From Candidatus Zhuqueibacterota bacterium (lineage in GTDB: Bacteria; Zhuqueibacterota; Zhuqueibacteria; Zhuqueibacterales; Zhuqueibacteraceae), in contig JAKEEU010000250.1 in the NCBI GenBank assembly GCA_022616415.1, positions 29,503 to 93,502 on the forward strand: DNA of 64,000 nt, given 5' to 3'. A program made the translations under genes and the position numbers. Positions within the stretch are counted from its first letter, which is position 1, and every line of letters starts with the position of its first letter. The notes under the pieces are model-generated. The model was given only the letters and a program-made list of their open reading frames with translations, ran no database searches and had not been told where the DNA came from. Shown here one piece after another: positions 34,344 to 43,157 of the stretch.

Positions 34344-35195
34344 ATGAAAACCGACCAAGCCTATTTTCAGTTGTTGCGTTTGCAGGAATTTAACAATCTT
34401 GAACTGCTAAAAGCCAGTTACACGACGCACGTCTTTCCACGCCATTGGAATGAAACTTACGTCATCCAGGTTGTCGAGCAGGGCGTCAACGAGTTACATT
34501 GCCGCGGCGCAACTCACCGCGTGTCCACCGGCAGCATCTTATTCATCAACCCTCACGAGATTCACACCGGCAGCTCCGTTGGACAGGCGCCGCTGGCGTA
34601 TCGATCTTTGTACCCGACGCCGGAATTAATGGCCGAAGTGGCGTCGCAGTGCAGCGATCGGCTCACACCGCTTCCCGGCTTTTCCGCTCTCATCGTTTCG
34701 GACACGCGTCTCGCCGCCATGTTCGTGAAAGCACATCGCGTTTGCGAAGCCGGGGCCGATGCCCTCATAACGCAAACGACGCTACTCGATTTGTTGGCGC
34801 TTTTAATTCAACGGCATTCCGACAAACAACAGTCAATGCACCCTCTCGGCAATGAGACCGCCGCGGTGAAACGCGCCAAAGAATATCTCACGAAAAATTT
34901 CAACAAAAATATTTCTCTCGAATCCCTCGCGCAAATCGCCTACCTCAGTCCTTTCCATTTATTGCGGGCTTTTCGCAAAGCCGTTGGCCTGCCGCCGCAT
35001 GAATACCTGATCAACGTGCGGGTTGAGCACGCCAGGCAGTTTCTCGCGCAAGGCCGCGCCATTGCCGACGTGGCTTTTGAAACCGGCTTTTGTGATCAAT
35101 GCCATCTCAACCGGCATTTTAAGCGTATCGTCGGGGTCACGCCTGGACAATATCTCAAAAAGAGCAATTTTGTACAAAACCTTTCCGCTTCCTGA
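34344..35195 (+). CDS. AraC family transcriptional regulator
   Basis: From ATG 34344 (MKTDQAYFQLL) about 283 aa. The N-terminal half is a cupin-type effector domain (HWNETYVIQVVEQG, GSILFINPHEIHTG). The C-terminal 100 residues hold the two AraC helix-turn-helix motifs: ISLESLAQIAYLSPFHLLRAFRK and IADVAFETGFCDQCHLNRHFKRIVGVTPGQYL. The frame reaches back to 34260 without a better start. It stands just ahead of two exported DJ-1/PfpI genes; AraC regulators are often associated with DJ-1-like proteins, so it likely controls them, but the effector is unknown. Confidence 0.9.
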   Translation: MKTDQAYFQLLRLQEFNNLELLKASYTTHVFPRHWNETYVIQVVEQGVNELHCRGATHRVSTGSILFINPHEIHTGSSVGQAPLAYRSLYPTPELMAEVASQCSDRLTPLPGFSALIVSDTRLAAMFVKAHRVCEAGADALITQTTLLDLLALLIQRHSDKQQSMHPLGNETAAVKRAKEYLTKNFNKNISLESLAQIAYLSPFHLLRAFRKAVGLPPHEYLINVRVEHARQFLAQGRAIADVAFETGFCDQCHLNRHFKRIVGVTPGQYLKKSNFVQNLSAS

Positions 35196-35355
35196 TAGTA
35201 CACTGTTGGTAGCGTAGCCCGTCTCCGTTTTAAAACCTAAGATGTTTAATCCGCCTGGCGGCATAAACGCTTTGGCCAAGACCGGCATCTTATCAATTAA
35301 TTCATTGCTAAACCACTGAATTGGGTTGCGCTAATTTAAAGTGACGGAGAGAAAA

Positions 35356-36663
35356 ATGAGAACAACAAATCACGGCATCACCTTGGTCGCTTTGATCGTC
35401 ATTTGCACTTGTATGGCATTTAGTGCTTCTGTTTCACGCGCGCAAATTGCCGCAAAGGCCGTTTACGTTTGCCCGATGAAATGCGACAATGCTGAATATG
35501 AGAAACCAGGCGCCTGCACGGTTTGCGGCATGGCTCTGGTGGTTAAGAATGACAATCCGGATACTGGCGGCAAAAGCGGTTACGTTTGCCCGCCCTGCGG
35601 CACGGTCTGCGATGAAAGAACTTTTGACAAGCCGGGCGGTTGTCCGGTTTGCGGCATGAGGCTCGTTGAAAAAGGCAGCGCGCAAGCCAGCGCTGCGGCG
35701 AACTATCGGCCGGCGGCTCAACAAGTGCTGGCGCGAAGCAAGAAAGTCGCCATCTTCATTTTCGACGGCGTGCAGATCATCGACTACGCCGGCCCTTACG
35801 AAGTGTTTGGCCAAGCCGGATTTGAAGTTTTCACCGTCGCAGAAAAAGCCAACGCCATCACCACCGCGATGGGGATGAGCGTCAATCCGAAATACACGTT
35901 TGACAATCATCCACCAGCGGAGATTCTGCTGATTCCAGGCGGTGGTGTGCCGCGCCATCAGGAAAATCCCCAAGTCATCCGATGGATTCAAGAGAATGCA
36001 AAACAGGCGGAAGTCGTGCTGTCGGTTTGCAACGGCGCGTTCTTTCTCGCCAAGTCCGGTTTGTTGGACGGGCTTCACGCCACCACGTTCGCTGCTCTCA
36101 TTCCTGGGTTGCAAACCGCGGCGCCGAAAGCCAAAGTGATTTCCAACAAACGCTTCGTGGACAATGGCAAAATCATCACCTCCGCCGGGCTTTCATCGGG
36201 AATCGACGGCTCGCTGCACGTGATCGAAAAGCTGCTCGGCAAAGGCTGGGCGCAACGCGTGGCGACGAATCTCGAGTATAATTGGGACCCTGAATCGAAG
36301 TATGTGCGCGCAGCGTTGGCCGACAAATACCTGGAAAGCGCCTACGATTTCATCGGGAGCTTTGAGAGAGAAATTTTAAGCCACGAGGGCGGCGCGGATC
36401 ATTGGGAAAATAAATGGAAGATACAAACCGAGACGTCCGCAGCAAAAGTTTTTGATGAGCTGAATAACAACCTGGCGACGACCGGAAAGTGGATTCGCCA
36501 AGACGCGGCTAAATCAAACGGCGCGAGCAAGAGCCTGTGGAAATTCACCGGCGAGGATGGCAAAACCTGGAACGGTAAGGTTAGTGTCGAATCCGTTGCC
36601 GGCGAGAAAAATGTGCTGGCGGTGACGATCAAAATTTCGCGCAGCGACACTGCGGGCAAATAG
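35356..36663 (+). CDS. Exported DJ-1/PfpI protein with two heavy-metal-binding domains
   Basis: Start ATG 35356 follows ACGGAGAG. Signal peptide about 1-29 (ending SRAQ). Two heavy-metal-binding domains (HMBD type) follow: YVCPMKCDNAEYEKPGACTV with a CGM close (about 36-65) and YVCPPCGTVCDERTFDKPGG with CPVCGM (about 75-107). A DJ-1/PfpI domain covers about 128-300, with the nucleophile elbow VLSVCNGAFFLAKSG (Cys about 225) and FDGVQIIDYAGPYEVFG. The last about 110 residues form an extra domain (KVFDELNNNLATTGKWIRQD). HMBDs bind soft metals such as Cu; DJ-1 proteins act as glyoxalases, chaperones or amidases. The combination in the periplasm suggests metal or electrophile stress handling (inference). 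Confidence 0.85.
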   Translation: MRTTNHGITLVALIVICTCMAFSASVSRAQIAAKAVYVCPMKCDNAEYEKPGACTVCGMALVVKNDNPDTGGKSGYVCPPCGTVCDERTFDKPGGCPVCGMRLVEKGSAQASAAANYRPAAQQVLARSKKVAIFIFDGVQIIDYAGPYEVFGQAGFEVFTVAEKANAITTAMGMSVNPKYTFDNHPPAEILLIPGGGVPRHQENPQVIRWIQENAKQAEVVLSVCNGAFFLAKSGLLDGLHATTFAALIPGLQTAAPKAKVISNKRFVDNGKIITSAGLSSGIDGSLHVIEKLLGKGWAQRVATNLEYNWDPESKYVRAALADKYLESAYDFIGSFEREILSHEGGADHWENKWKIQTETSAAKVFDELNNNLATTGKWIRQDAAKSNGASKSLWKFTGEDGKTWNGKVSVESVAGEKNVLAVTIKISRSDTAGK

Positions 36664-36838
36664 CAAGCTGCAACCCCAATAGACTTGATCGCTCACAGAA
36701 TTGGCTGCACCCGAAGGGAACAACTCGCGGAAATGAATTATGAAAATTTTTTGCTTTCGTGAGAGAGCTATTCTGTGATCTGAAAAATTTTTACTTTTTC
36801 TGCAGCGATTCATTTTAAAGAAACAAGGAGAGTGCGTT

Positions 36839-38122
36839 ATGAAAAAAATTTTGCAAATGTTCGCCTTGAGCCTGATTCTGGTGACTACTGTATTCGCGCA
36901 AACGCAGCGCCAGCGCAACGTCGCCATTTTCGTTCACGAAGGCGTCGAGCTGCTCGATTTCGGCGGGCCGGGTGAAGTGTTTGCATCCACGCAAGGGTTC
37001 AACGTTTACACTGTGGCGCCTTCCGAAGACGCGCTGATCAGCCAGCGGTTTTTGAAAGTTTTGCCGGCTTACACGATTTATAATTGCCCCAAGCCCGACA
37101 TCATCGTTTTGCCGGGCGGCGCTACGAGTATTCCTGCAAGCAATGACGATGTCATCAAATGGGTACGCGAATCAGCAGCGCATACCGAGATCATGCTCTC
37201 CGTATGTACCGGCGCGTTGTTGCTCTCCAAAGCCGGATTGCTCGACGGCAAGCAAGCCACGACTTGGTACGGCTTTATCGACCGGCTGCAGGAAGCCACG
37301 CCCAAAGCCAAGATTCTTCGAAACACGCGCTTTGTTGACAACGGCCAGATCGTAACGACTGCTGGCGTCTCTGCGGGCATCGACGGCGCGTTGCGCGTGG
37401 TCACCAAGCTAATGGGAAAGGAAGCCGCTCGCGCGACGGCCAAGTACATGGAATATGATAAGTGGGATCCCAGTGCCGGCCTCATCATCGACAACGAATT
37501 TACGGCCGCCGTCAAAAGAGACGGTGTCGATGCTGCGCTCAAAGCCTATCAAAGCGCGCATGGGGGGAATGGCAGCATGCCGAAGTTTTATGAAGGCGAT
37601 ATGCTCAATCTCGGTCTCGAGCATTTTGAAAAAGGCCAGGTCGAGGCTGCAGTCAAATTGTTCGAATTGAATATCAAAGCCTATCCTTATTCGTATGCTT
37701 CGCACAAGGCGTTGGGCGAGGCCTATTCGCGTGTTGGCAAAAAGGATTTGGCGCTCAAAAGCTACAAAAGCTTTTTGGAAGTGAATCAGGGCGATCTTGA
37801 AGTTGTCGATAAAATCGGGCTGGCGGAGGCGATGAATTTTTTCGGCAAGCTCAAGGATGAAAAGCGCTTGAGCGAGCGGGCCATCAACGCGCTCGGCTAC
37901 CAGTTATTGAACGCCAACAGAAATCAGGAGGCGATTGACGTTTTCAAACTCAACGTTGCGGCTTTTCCGCAATCCGGCAATGTTTACGACAGCCTGGGTG
38001 AAGCATACATGAAAGCCGGTGAAAATCAAAAAGCCATCGAGAATTACAATAAATCTTTGGAATTGGATCCGTCGAACAGCAACGCGGTGACGATGCTCAA
38101 AAAGCTCTCGGAAAAATCGTAA
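36839..38122 (+). CDS. Exported DJ-1/PfpI protein with C-terminal TPR domain
   Basis: A 427-aa protein after a strong Shine-Dalgarno (AAGGAGAG). Signal peptide about 1-20 (TTVFAQ). The DJ-1/PfpI domain (about 24-200) has the Cys elbow in MLSVCTGALLLSKAG (Cys about 123), HEGVELLDFGGPGEVFA and the late FVDNGQIVTTAGVSAGIDG. Residues about 240-427 contain tetratricopeptide repeats (ASHKALGEAYSRVGKKDLAL, NVYDSLGEAYMKAGENQKAI). It is paralogous in its first half to the preceding gene (175 bases upstream), without metal domains; TPRs suggest a protein partner. Likely the same regulon. Confidence 0.88.
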   Translation: MKKILQMFALSLILVTTVFAQTQRQRNVAIFVHEGVELLDFGGPGEVFASTQGFNVYTVAPSEDALISQRFLKVLPAYTIYNCPKPDIIVLPGGATSIPASNDDVIKWVRESAAHTEIMLSVCTGALLLSKAGLLDGKQATTWYGFIDRLQEATPKAKILRNTRFVDNGQIVTTAGVSAGIDGALRVVTKLMGKEAARATAKYMEYDKWDPSAGLIIDNEFTAAVKRDGVDAALKAYQSAHGGNGSMPKFYEGDMLNLGLEHFEKGQVEAAVKLFELNIKAYPYSYASHKALGEAYSRVGKKDLALKSYKSFLEVNQGDLEVVDKIGLAEAMNFFGKLKDEKRLSERAINALGYQLLNANRNQEAIDVFKLNVAAFPQSGNVYDSLGEAYMKAGENQKAIENYNKSLELDPSNSNAVTMLKKLSEKS

Positions 38123-38168
38123 CGCAGACTGCCAGTCTGCAAGCTGAAATTTTCGAGGAGATGGTTCA

Positions 38169-38228
38169 ATGAAAGTCAAAACCCATATCAAAGCCAGCGC
38201 CGAAGCACGTATTGATGACAATGGCTGA
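38169..38228 (+). CDS. Possible 19-aa peptide gene
   Basis: ATG 38169 to TGA encodes MKVKTHIKASAEARIDDNG, with a good Shine-Dalgarno (GAGGAG about 10 bases upstream), which is why I list it. Immediately downstream is a perfect hairpin (38238-38262), making a compact expressed unit. The MKVKTxIKA opening resembles short MKVKT-type peptides I associate with other environmental bacteria, but I cannot name a family. It could be a truncated longer peptide gene. Confidence 0.35.
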   Translation: MKVKTHIKASAEARIDDNG

Positions 38229-38237
38229 CGCAAAAAG

Positions 38238-38262
38238 CAGGGCAGCATAACCAGCTGCCCTG
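38238..38262 (+). terminator. Perfect 9-base-stem hairpin
   Basis: CAGGGCAGC, loop ATAACCA, GCTGCCCTG, followed by TTCAGTTT. The GC-rich stem and modest T-richness fit a rho-independent terminator for the DJ-1/TPR gene and the small peptide. Confidence 0.6.
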
Positions 38263-38271
38263 TTCAGTTTA

Positions 38272-38341
38272 AACGTTTTCAACTTCACCGGCATCAAATT
38301 GAAGGCCGCGTCATAATAATTCTCTTTAAGTTGAAAACGTT
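38272..38341. promoter_or_regulatory. 14-base inverted repeat flanking the promoter region of the PQQ-propeller gene
   Basis: AACGTTTTCAACTT at 38272-38285 is exactly inverted as AAGTTGAAAACGTT at 38328-38341, with the right arm ending 9 bases before the ATG at 38351. Two perfect arms 42 bases apart could be operator half-sites or a long-range hairpin that hides the ribosome site. Confidence 0.45.
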
Positions 38342-38350
38342 GGGTATTTT

Positions 38351-39559
38351 ATGAAATGGTTATTCTTGGCTCTCGGCGTTGGCGTTTTTCCGCTTGCTGT
38401 CAACTCCGTCGGCGATGACGATTGGCCGCAATTTCGCGGCAAAAATCGGGATGGCGTTGCGCACGCCGTTGCAGAAATCAAACCCTGGCCGAAGGAAGGC
38501 CCGCGTCTGGCTTGGCAGGTGGATATTGGCGAAGGATTCTCCGGCATCTCCGTTGCAGGCGACCGCATTTTTACGATGTTTGCGGATGGGAAAAACGAAT
38601 TTCTCGCTTCTTTCGAGCTGGCGAGCGGCAAGGAAGTTTGGCGGGTCAAAGTTGACGAGATGCTAAAAAACCGGCACGGCAACGGCCCGCGGTCGACGCC
38701 GGCGGTGGACGAGCAAAATGTTTATGGACTCAGCTCGCGAGGGCATTTGATGGCGGTGGAAAAAAAGACGGGAAAGCTGCAGTGGGAAGCTTTTTGCAAA
38801 CAGGATTTCAGGAGCGAAGGGCCCGGTCACGGATTCTCGTCATCGCCCCTCGTGGAAGGAAATATGCTGTTGCTCCAAACTGAGGCCGGCAATGGCAAAG
38901 CCGTGGCCGCTTTTGACAAACGCAGCGGACGAGTTCTGTGGACCGCAGGTTATGGAGGAGACGGCTATTGCTCGCCAACGTCGTTTATTTATAACGGTGA
39001 AAGGCAATTCATATTCGTGGCCTCCGGGAAAGCCGTCGCCCTTTCGCCTGCCGGCAAAATTCTGTGGGAAAAACGGGCTGGGCCTGGTCTCATTGCCATG
39101 CCGTTGTTTATCGCGCCGGACAAGGTTTTCATTCCGGGCAGCGGCGAGACTAACGGCATGCTGATGAAAATTGCCAAAATGCAAAACAACTTTGCCGTCG
39201 AAGAAGTTTGGTCGAATAACCAATTGCGCGACAGCTTCAACTCTCCGATTTTTTACAACGATCATCTTTATGGCTTCAGCGGCGCGTTTCTCGTTTGCAT
39301 CGATCTTGCCACCGGCGCGCGCAAGTGGGCGCAACGAGGTTTCGGTGAAGGCTCGGTGGTTTTGGCCGGCGGGCATCTGATCACCATGGGAGGAAAAGGA
39401 AATATCGCTTTAGCCCAAGCTACGCCAGAAAAATATCTCGAAGTCGGCAGTATCCAAGCGCTGCGGGGAAAATGCTGGACCGCGCCGACTATTGCACGAA
39501 ACAAACTTCTGCTGAGAAATCACGTAGAAATGGTTTGCTATGATTTGGCGGCTCAGTGA
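38351..39559 (+). CDS. PQQ-type beta-propeller protein
   Basis: A 402-aa protein with a short signal peptide (LALGVGVFPLAVNS) and repeated propeller blades of the PQQ-enzyme kind: DWPQFRGKNRDGVAH at the start, ASFELASGKEVWRVKVDE, MAVEKKTGKLQWEA, AAFDKRSGRVLWTAG, VCIDLATGARKWAQ. The WPQ(F/W)RG opening and AxDxxTGxxxW blade ends are typical of PQQ_2 proteins in planctomycete- and FCB-type genomes. Catalytic residues of true quinoprotein dehydrogenases were not found, so it may be a scaffold or binding propeller. LytS/LytR genes follow after 12 bases. Confidence 0.85.
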   Translation: MKWLFLALGVGVFPLAVNSVGDDDWPQFRGKNRDGVAHAVAEIKPWPKEGPRLAWQVDIGEGFSGISVAGDRIFTMFADGKNEFLASFELASGKEVWRVKVDEMLKNRHGNGPRSTPAVDEQNVYGLSSRGHLMAVEKKTGKLQWEAFCKQDFRSEGPGHGFSSSPLVEGNMLLLQTEAGNGKAVAAFDKRSGRVLWTAGYGGDGYCSPTSFIYNGERQFIFVASGKAVALSPAGKILWEKRAGPGLIAMPLFIAPDKVFIPGSGETNGMLMKIAKMQNNFAVEEVWSNNQLRDSFNSPIFYNDHLYGFSGAFLVCIDLATGARKWAQRGFGEGSVVLAGGHLITMGGKGNIALAQATPEKYLEVGSIQALRGKCWTAPTIARNKLLLRNHVEMVCYDLAAQ

Positions 39560-39571
39560 GTTCATTTTAAA

Positions 39572-40663
39572 ATGAAAACACGTTGGGTAAGCTGGAGCTT
39601 GATTGCAGGGTTTTGGGTGGTCGTCGGCGTTTTGTCGGGAGTGCAATTTTATTATACAATGTTGGAGGAAAACGTTCCAATCTCCGGGCAAAAGGTTTTC
39701 TCCGTTCAAGCCGGACAATGGTTTTTATGGATTCCAATATCAATGATGATTATTTGGCTGGGCCAGCGTTTTCCCTTCGAGCGGAAAAACTGGACGAGCC
39801 GTTTGGCGGTTCATCTTGTCGCCAGCGCTGTCGTCGCCGGTGTTCATGTTGGATTTAATTCGCTCATCATTGTGTTGACCAAACCGTTTCCCTGGCGAAA
39901 GAGCTATGAATTTTCCGAGGTATTTTGGGGGCGGCTCCAGTCCATTTTCGATCTCGATTTTCTGATATACTGGGGCGTTCTCGGCGTGGGTTTGGCATTT
40001 TCGTATTATCAAAAATATCGCGAGGGCGAATTGCAAGCGGTAGAGCTGCAGGCGCAATTGGCGCAGGCACAATTGCAAGCGCTCAAAATGCAATTGCATC
40101 CGCACTTCTTGTTCAACACCCTCAACGCCATCGCGGCGCTGGTGCGCAAGAATGAGAATAAAGCCGCCACCGACATGCTCGCCGGGCTGAGTGATCTCTT
40201 GCGGCTGGCTTTGGAAAATGTCGGCGCCCAAGAAGTTTCGCTGCAGCGCGAGTTGGAATTTCTCGAACGCTATTTGGAAATCGAGCGGATTCGGTTTGCG
40301 GATCGGTTGAACGTGCGCATGCGCATCGCGCCGGAGACGCTTGATGCACGCGTGCCGAATCTGATTTTGCAGCCCCTGGTAGAAAACGCGATTCGGCACG
40401 GCGTCGCGGTGCGTGCGACTTCCGGCGTGATTGAGATTTGTGCCGAGCGCCATGAGGAAAGATTGCGCCTGCAAATCAAGGACGATGGTCCTGGACTGCC
40501 GCCGGACAAATCGCTCAGCAACGGCGTCGGCTTGTCGAATACGATGGCGAGATTGCAGCGGCTTTATGGCTCGGCGCAATCGTTGGTGTTCGACAACGCA
40601 CCGGAAGGTGGGGCGGTGGTGACGCTGGAAATACCATTTGAATTGGCATCTGTTCAGCGTTAA
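39572..40663 (+). CDS. LytS/YehU-type sensor histidine kinase
   Basis: A 363-aa membrane kinase. Residues 1-150 have four hydrophobic segments; then a short coiled linker (GELQAVELQAQLAQAQLQAL) leads to the His_kinase domain with the phospho-acceptor in QLHPHFLFNTLN (His about 178), followed by FLERYLEIERIRFADRL and an HATPase with LILQPLVENAIRHG (N box) and DDGPGLPPDK (G1 box). It phosphorylates the LytTR regulator encoded after the intervening repeat. It overlaps functionally with the PQQ-propeller gene just upstream; the stimulus is unknown. Confidence 0.93.
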   Translation: MKTRWVSWSLIAGFWVVVGVLSGVQFYYTMLEENVPISGQKVFSVQAGQWFLWIPISMMIIWLGQRFPFERKNWTSRLAVHLVASAVVAGVHVGFNSLIIVLTKPFPWRKSYEFSEVFWGRLQSIFDLDFLIYWGVLGVGLAFSYYQKYREGELQAVELQAQLAQAQLQALKMQLHPHFLFNTLNAIAALVRKNENKAATDMLAGLSDLLRLALENVGAQEVSLQRELEFLERYLEIERIRFADRLNVRMRIAPETLDARVPNLILQPLVENAIRHGVAVRATSGVIEICAERHEERLRLQIKDDGPGLPPDKSLSNGVGLSNTMARLQRLYGSAQSLVFDNAPEGGAVVTLEIPFELASVQR

Positions 40664-40689
40664 CTTCTGAAAGGATTTTGAGCTTTATA

Positions 40690-40762
40690 TGTCATCCTGG
40701 AAAGATCTTTTTTGTATTGAGCACAGTCGTTGTGTTTGAAACAGGATTCTTTCAGAATGACA
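40690..40762. repeat. 73-base palindromic repeat, family A copy 2
   Basis: Begins TGTCATCCTGGAAAGATC and ends GGATTCTTTCAGAATGACA, with the central GAGCAC/GTGTTTG remnant. It lies between the kinase and regulator genes of one two-component system. The frame of the regulator is open across it, but the translated residues (ICHPGKIFFVLSTV..) are repeat-derived and not part of a receiver domain. Confidence 0.7.
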
Positions 40763-40803
40763 TGTTACTTTGTCAGACTGGGTGTTATCGCAAGAAAAAA
40801 ATT

Positions 40804-41598
40804 ATGGAAAAAATTCGCACCATCACTGTCGATGACGAGCCTCTGGCACGCGACAGCATGCGGGTTTTATTACAGCGCGATCCGGAAATTGAGCTGATCC
40901 GGGAGTGCGCGAATGGACACGAGGCCTTGCAAGCGATTCACGAAGCGTCACCGGATTTGCTCTTTCTCGACGTGCAGATGCCGGAGATGGACGGCTTCGA
41001 GATGCTGGCCCAAGTGGAACCGGAACGCCTGCCCGCGGTGATTTTCGTTACGGCTTACGACCAACATGCGCTGCGCGCCTTCGAAGTGCATGCGCTGGAT
41101 TATTTGTTGAAATCATATTCGGATGATCGTTTCGAGGCGGCGCTGCGGCGCGCCAAAGAGCAAATCCGGCAGAAAAAAGTCAACGAGATCAGCCAGCGGC
41201 TCGTCGCGTTGCTCGATAGCAAAAAGCAGGAGAAAGCGCAAATCCAGCCGGAGCCAGGGACATATTTGACTCGTCTGGTCGTCAAGAGTGGTGGGCGGGT
41301 GTTCTTTCTGAAAGCTGCCGAAATCGATTGGATCGAGGCTGCGGATTATTACGTCTATCTTCACGTCGGCGGCAAATCTCACCTGTTGCGCGAAACGATG
41401 AATGGTTTGGAAAAGCAGCTCGATCCGCACAAATTTCAACGCCTCCATCGCTCCACGATCGTGAATCTGGATCGCATCAAAGAGTTGCAGCCGCACGCGC
41501 ACGGCGATTATACCGTCATTTTGCAGGATGGCACACCGCTCAAGCTGAGCCGGGGTTATCGTCCCAAGCTCGAAGCCGCTTTGGGGCGCTCCTTATAA
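40804..41598 (+). CDS. LytTR family response regulator
   Basis: From ATG 40804 (MEKIRTITVDDEPLARDSM) 264 aa. The receiver domain has the acidic pocket (VDDEP), the phospho-acceptor Asp56 in LLFLDVQMPEMDG, and VTAYDQHALRAFEVHALDYLLK. The C-terminal LytTR DNA-binding domain includes GGRVFFLKAAEIDWIEAADYY, RLHRSTIVNLDRI and LSRGYRPKLE. Partner of the LytS-type kinase upstream. LytTR regulators bind paired direct repeats; the targets are not known. Confidence 0.94.
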   Translation: MEKIRTITVDDEPLARDSMRVLLQRDPEIELIRECANGHEALQAIHEASPDLLFLDVQMPEMDGFEMLAQVEPERLPAVIFVTAYDQHALRAFEVHALDYLLKSYSDDRFEAALRRAKEQIRQKKVNEISQRLVALLDSKKQEKAQIQPEPGTYLTRLVVKSGGRVFFLKAAEIDWIEAADYYVYLHVGGKSHLLRETMNGLEKQLDPHKFQRLHRSTIVNLDRIKELQPHAHGDYTVILQDGTPLKLSRGYRPKLEAALGRSL

Positions 41599-41741
41599 AC
41601 TGCAATCGGCAGTCGCCACCGCCGTTTCGCTGCAATCATCCGCCACCTGCTGCAAATTCATTTGTCAAAACGAAAAGCCTTCATATATTGTTATAGCATC
41701 GCTGCCGGATATTCTGAGTTTAACAGACCTTCAACTTTTTA

Positions 41742-41813
41742 TGTCATCGTGGAACGATCTTTTTTGTTGTCGAGCGCAGTGCTTGTACTAAGAAGGATTC
41801 TTCCAGAATGACA
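41742..41813. repeat. 72-base palindromic repeat, family A copy 3
   Basis: Begins TGTCATCGTGGAACGATC and ends GGATTCTTCCAGAATGACA, with the centre CGAGCGCAGTGCTTG. It is in the same orientation as copies 1 and 2 and 1 kb from copy 2, between the response regulator and the dioxygenase gene. Confidence 0.7.
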
Positions 41814-41874
41814 TGTTATCTGGAAGCTTTGAAGGCAAAATGATCAATATCGTCTCGTGCCAAAATCTGCAGCA

Positions 41875-42684
41875 ATGAAAACAGCATTTAAATATAATCT
41901 TGTCGCACTCGTGCTCGGGTTCTGTACGTTGCCTTGCAATGCGGCTGTTGTTGTGACGGAGAATTTTTTAATCACTTTGGGTCTGCCGGAAGATTTTCTC
42001 ATTTCTTGCTCAAAACTGCAAACTCCAAGCGCCGATTCAACGATGCAAAGCAGCCAATCTCAAACCGAACTCATCGCGCGCTGCGAAAAAGCTTTAGAGC
42101 AAAATCCGGAAGACGATCAAGCCTTGGAGCAGTTGCATTTTATCGTCGCGAAAGCGAATGCGCTCAGTCGGGATGAAAGCCTTCGCCTCCGACAAGTCAT
42201 TCGTAAATACACGCGCCACGCCAACACGGTGTTAGCGCCGCCGGATGAGCCGGGCGAGCCGCTTATTGTTTCGGGCACGGTGCGCAATGTCGAAGGCAAA
42301 CCCATCGCCGGCGCACTGATTTACGTCTTTCATGCGGACGCAAAGGGATATTACGCGCCGGCTCGCGCCATGGACGAGCCGAATGCGCGTTTGTTTGGTT
42401 ATATGAAAACCGGCGCCGATGGCCGCTATGAATTTCGTACGATCCGGCCGGGCGGCTATCCCAAACAACCCATCCCGCAACACATTCACATGCTCGTCAC
42501 CGCGGCGGGGTATCGTGATCATCGCTGCCGGTCAACTTGCCAGCTCGTATTCGCCGATGATCCGCGCATGACGGCGGAGTGGCACAAGTGGGCGAAGAAA
42601 GACGGCAATCCGATTCTGTCGGTAACACGCGACCAAGACGGCATTCAAAGATGCGTTTACGACATCGTACTCCATAGAAATTGA
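41875..42684 (+). CDS. Exported intradiol ring-cleavage dioxygenase-like protein
   Basis: Start ATG 41875 gives a clean signal peptide (MKTAFKYNLVALVLGFCTLP, cleavage near CNAA). After a helical, Glu/Gln-rich segment of about 100 residues, the dioxygenase barrel follows: GTVRNVEGKPIAGALIYVFH, KGYYAP, DGRYEFRTIRPGGYP and PQHIHMLV. These supply the Tyr/Tyr/His/His Fe(III) ligand set of protocatechuate/catechol dioxygenases. Exported members of this family are widespread and mostly uncharacterised. Substrate unknown. It is followed by a small membrane protein gene 14 bases later. Confidence 0.85.
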   Translation: MKTAFKYNLVALVLGFCTLPCNAAVVVTENFLITLGLPEDFLISCSKLQTPSADSTMQSSQSQTELIARCEKALEQNPEDDQALEQLHFIVAKANALSRDESLRLRQVIRKYTRHANTVLAPPDEPGEPLIVSGTVRNVEGKPIAGALIYVFHADAKGYYAPARAMDEPNARLFGYMKTGADGRYEFRTIRPGGYPKQPIPQHIHMLVTAAGYRDHRCRSTCQLVFADDPRMTAEWHKWAKKDGNPILSVTRDQDGIQRCVYDIVLHRN

Positions 42685-42698
42685 CGGAGGAAGGAGCC

Positions 42699-43124
42699 AT
42701 GGCTAATCAAAAATTTGCAAAGTACAAGATGGCCTCTTCACTAGGCACGATCGCTGTGCTGGCTCACGCCGTCATCGTGTTACTTCATGGCGTCGCGCAT
42801 ACAAAGCTAGGTGTGGAGTTAAGCGCTTGGCAGAAGACCTACGCTGCGATAGTCATTGTGGCAACGCCGCTGGCAGCAGCCGTGTTGCTGTGGACACGGC
42901 GCGTTCGCTTGGGTCTCCTGCTGTTGACAGCGTCCATGTCCGGCTCTCTCATCTTCGGAGGGTACTATCATTATTTTGCCGTCTCTGCTGACCATGTATC
43001 GCATCTACCGCCTGGAGAGGCACAGGGTTTGTTTCGGCTGACGGCGCTGCTTTTGGTCGCGACAGAAACGTTCGGTCTGGCTGTCGGACTATTGGGTCTG
43101 CAGAGCGTGCAGGTAAAGACTTGA
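42699..43124 (+). CDS. Four-helix small membrane protein, 141 aa
   Basis: Start ATG 42699 with Shine-Dalgarno GGAGGAAGGAG just before it. Four hydrophobic segments are visible: TIAVLAHAVIVLLHGVAH, TYAAIVIVATPLAAAVLL, LGLLLLTASMSGSLIFGGYY and LLLVATETFGLAVGLLGL. His residues occur in or near helices (LLHGVAHTKLG, YYHYF, DHVSHLPPGE), which could bind metal or heme. No family recognised with certainty. Probably co-expressed with the dioxygenase upstream and the amidohydrolase downstream. Confidence 0.75.
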   Translation: MANQKFAKYKMASSLGTIAVLAHAVIVLLHGVAHTKLGVELSAWQKTYAAIVIVATPLAAAVLLWTRRVRLGLLLLTASMSGSLIFGGYYHYFAVSADHVSHLPPGEAQGLFRLTALLLVATETFGLAVGLLGLQSVQVKT

Positions 43125-43157
43125 AGGGCTACCAAAGGACTTAAAGCAAAAGTCAAA

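Noticed and set aside
40678..40803. N-terminal extension of the LytTR regulator
   Set aside because: The codons are those of a family A repeat; the receiver domain begins at ATG 40804.
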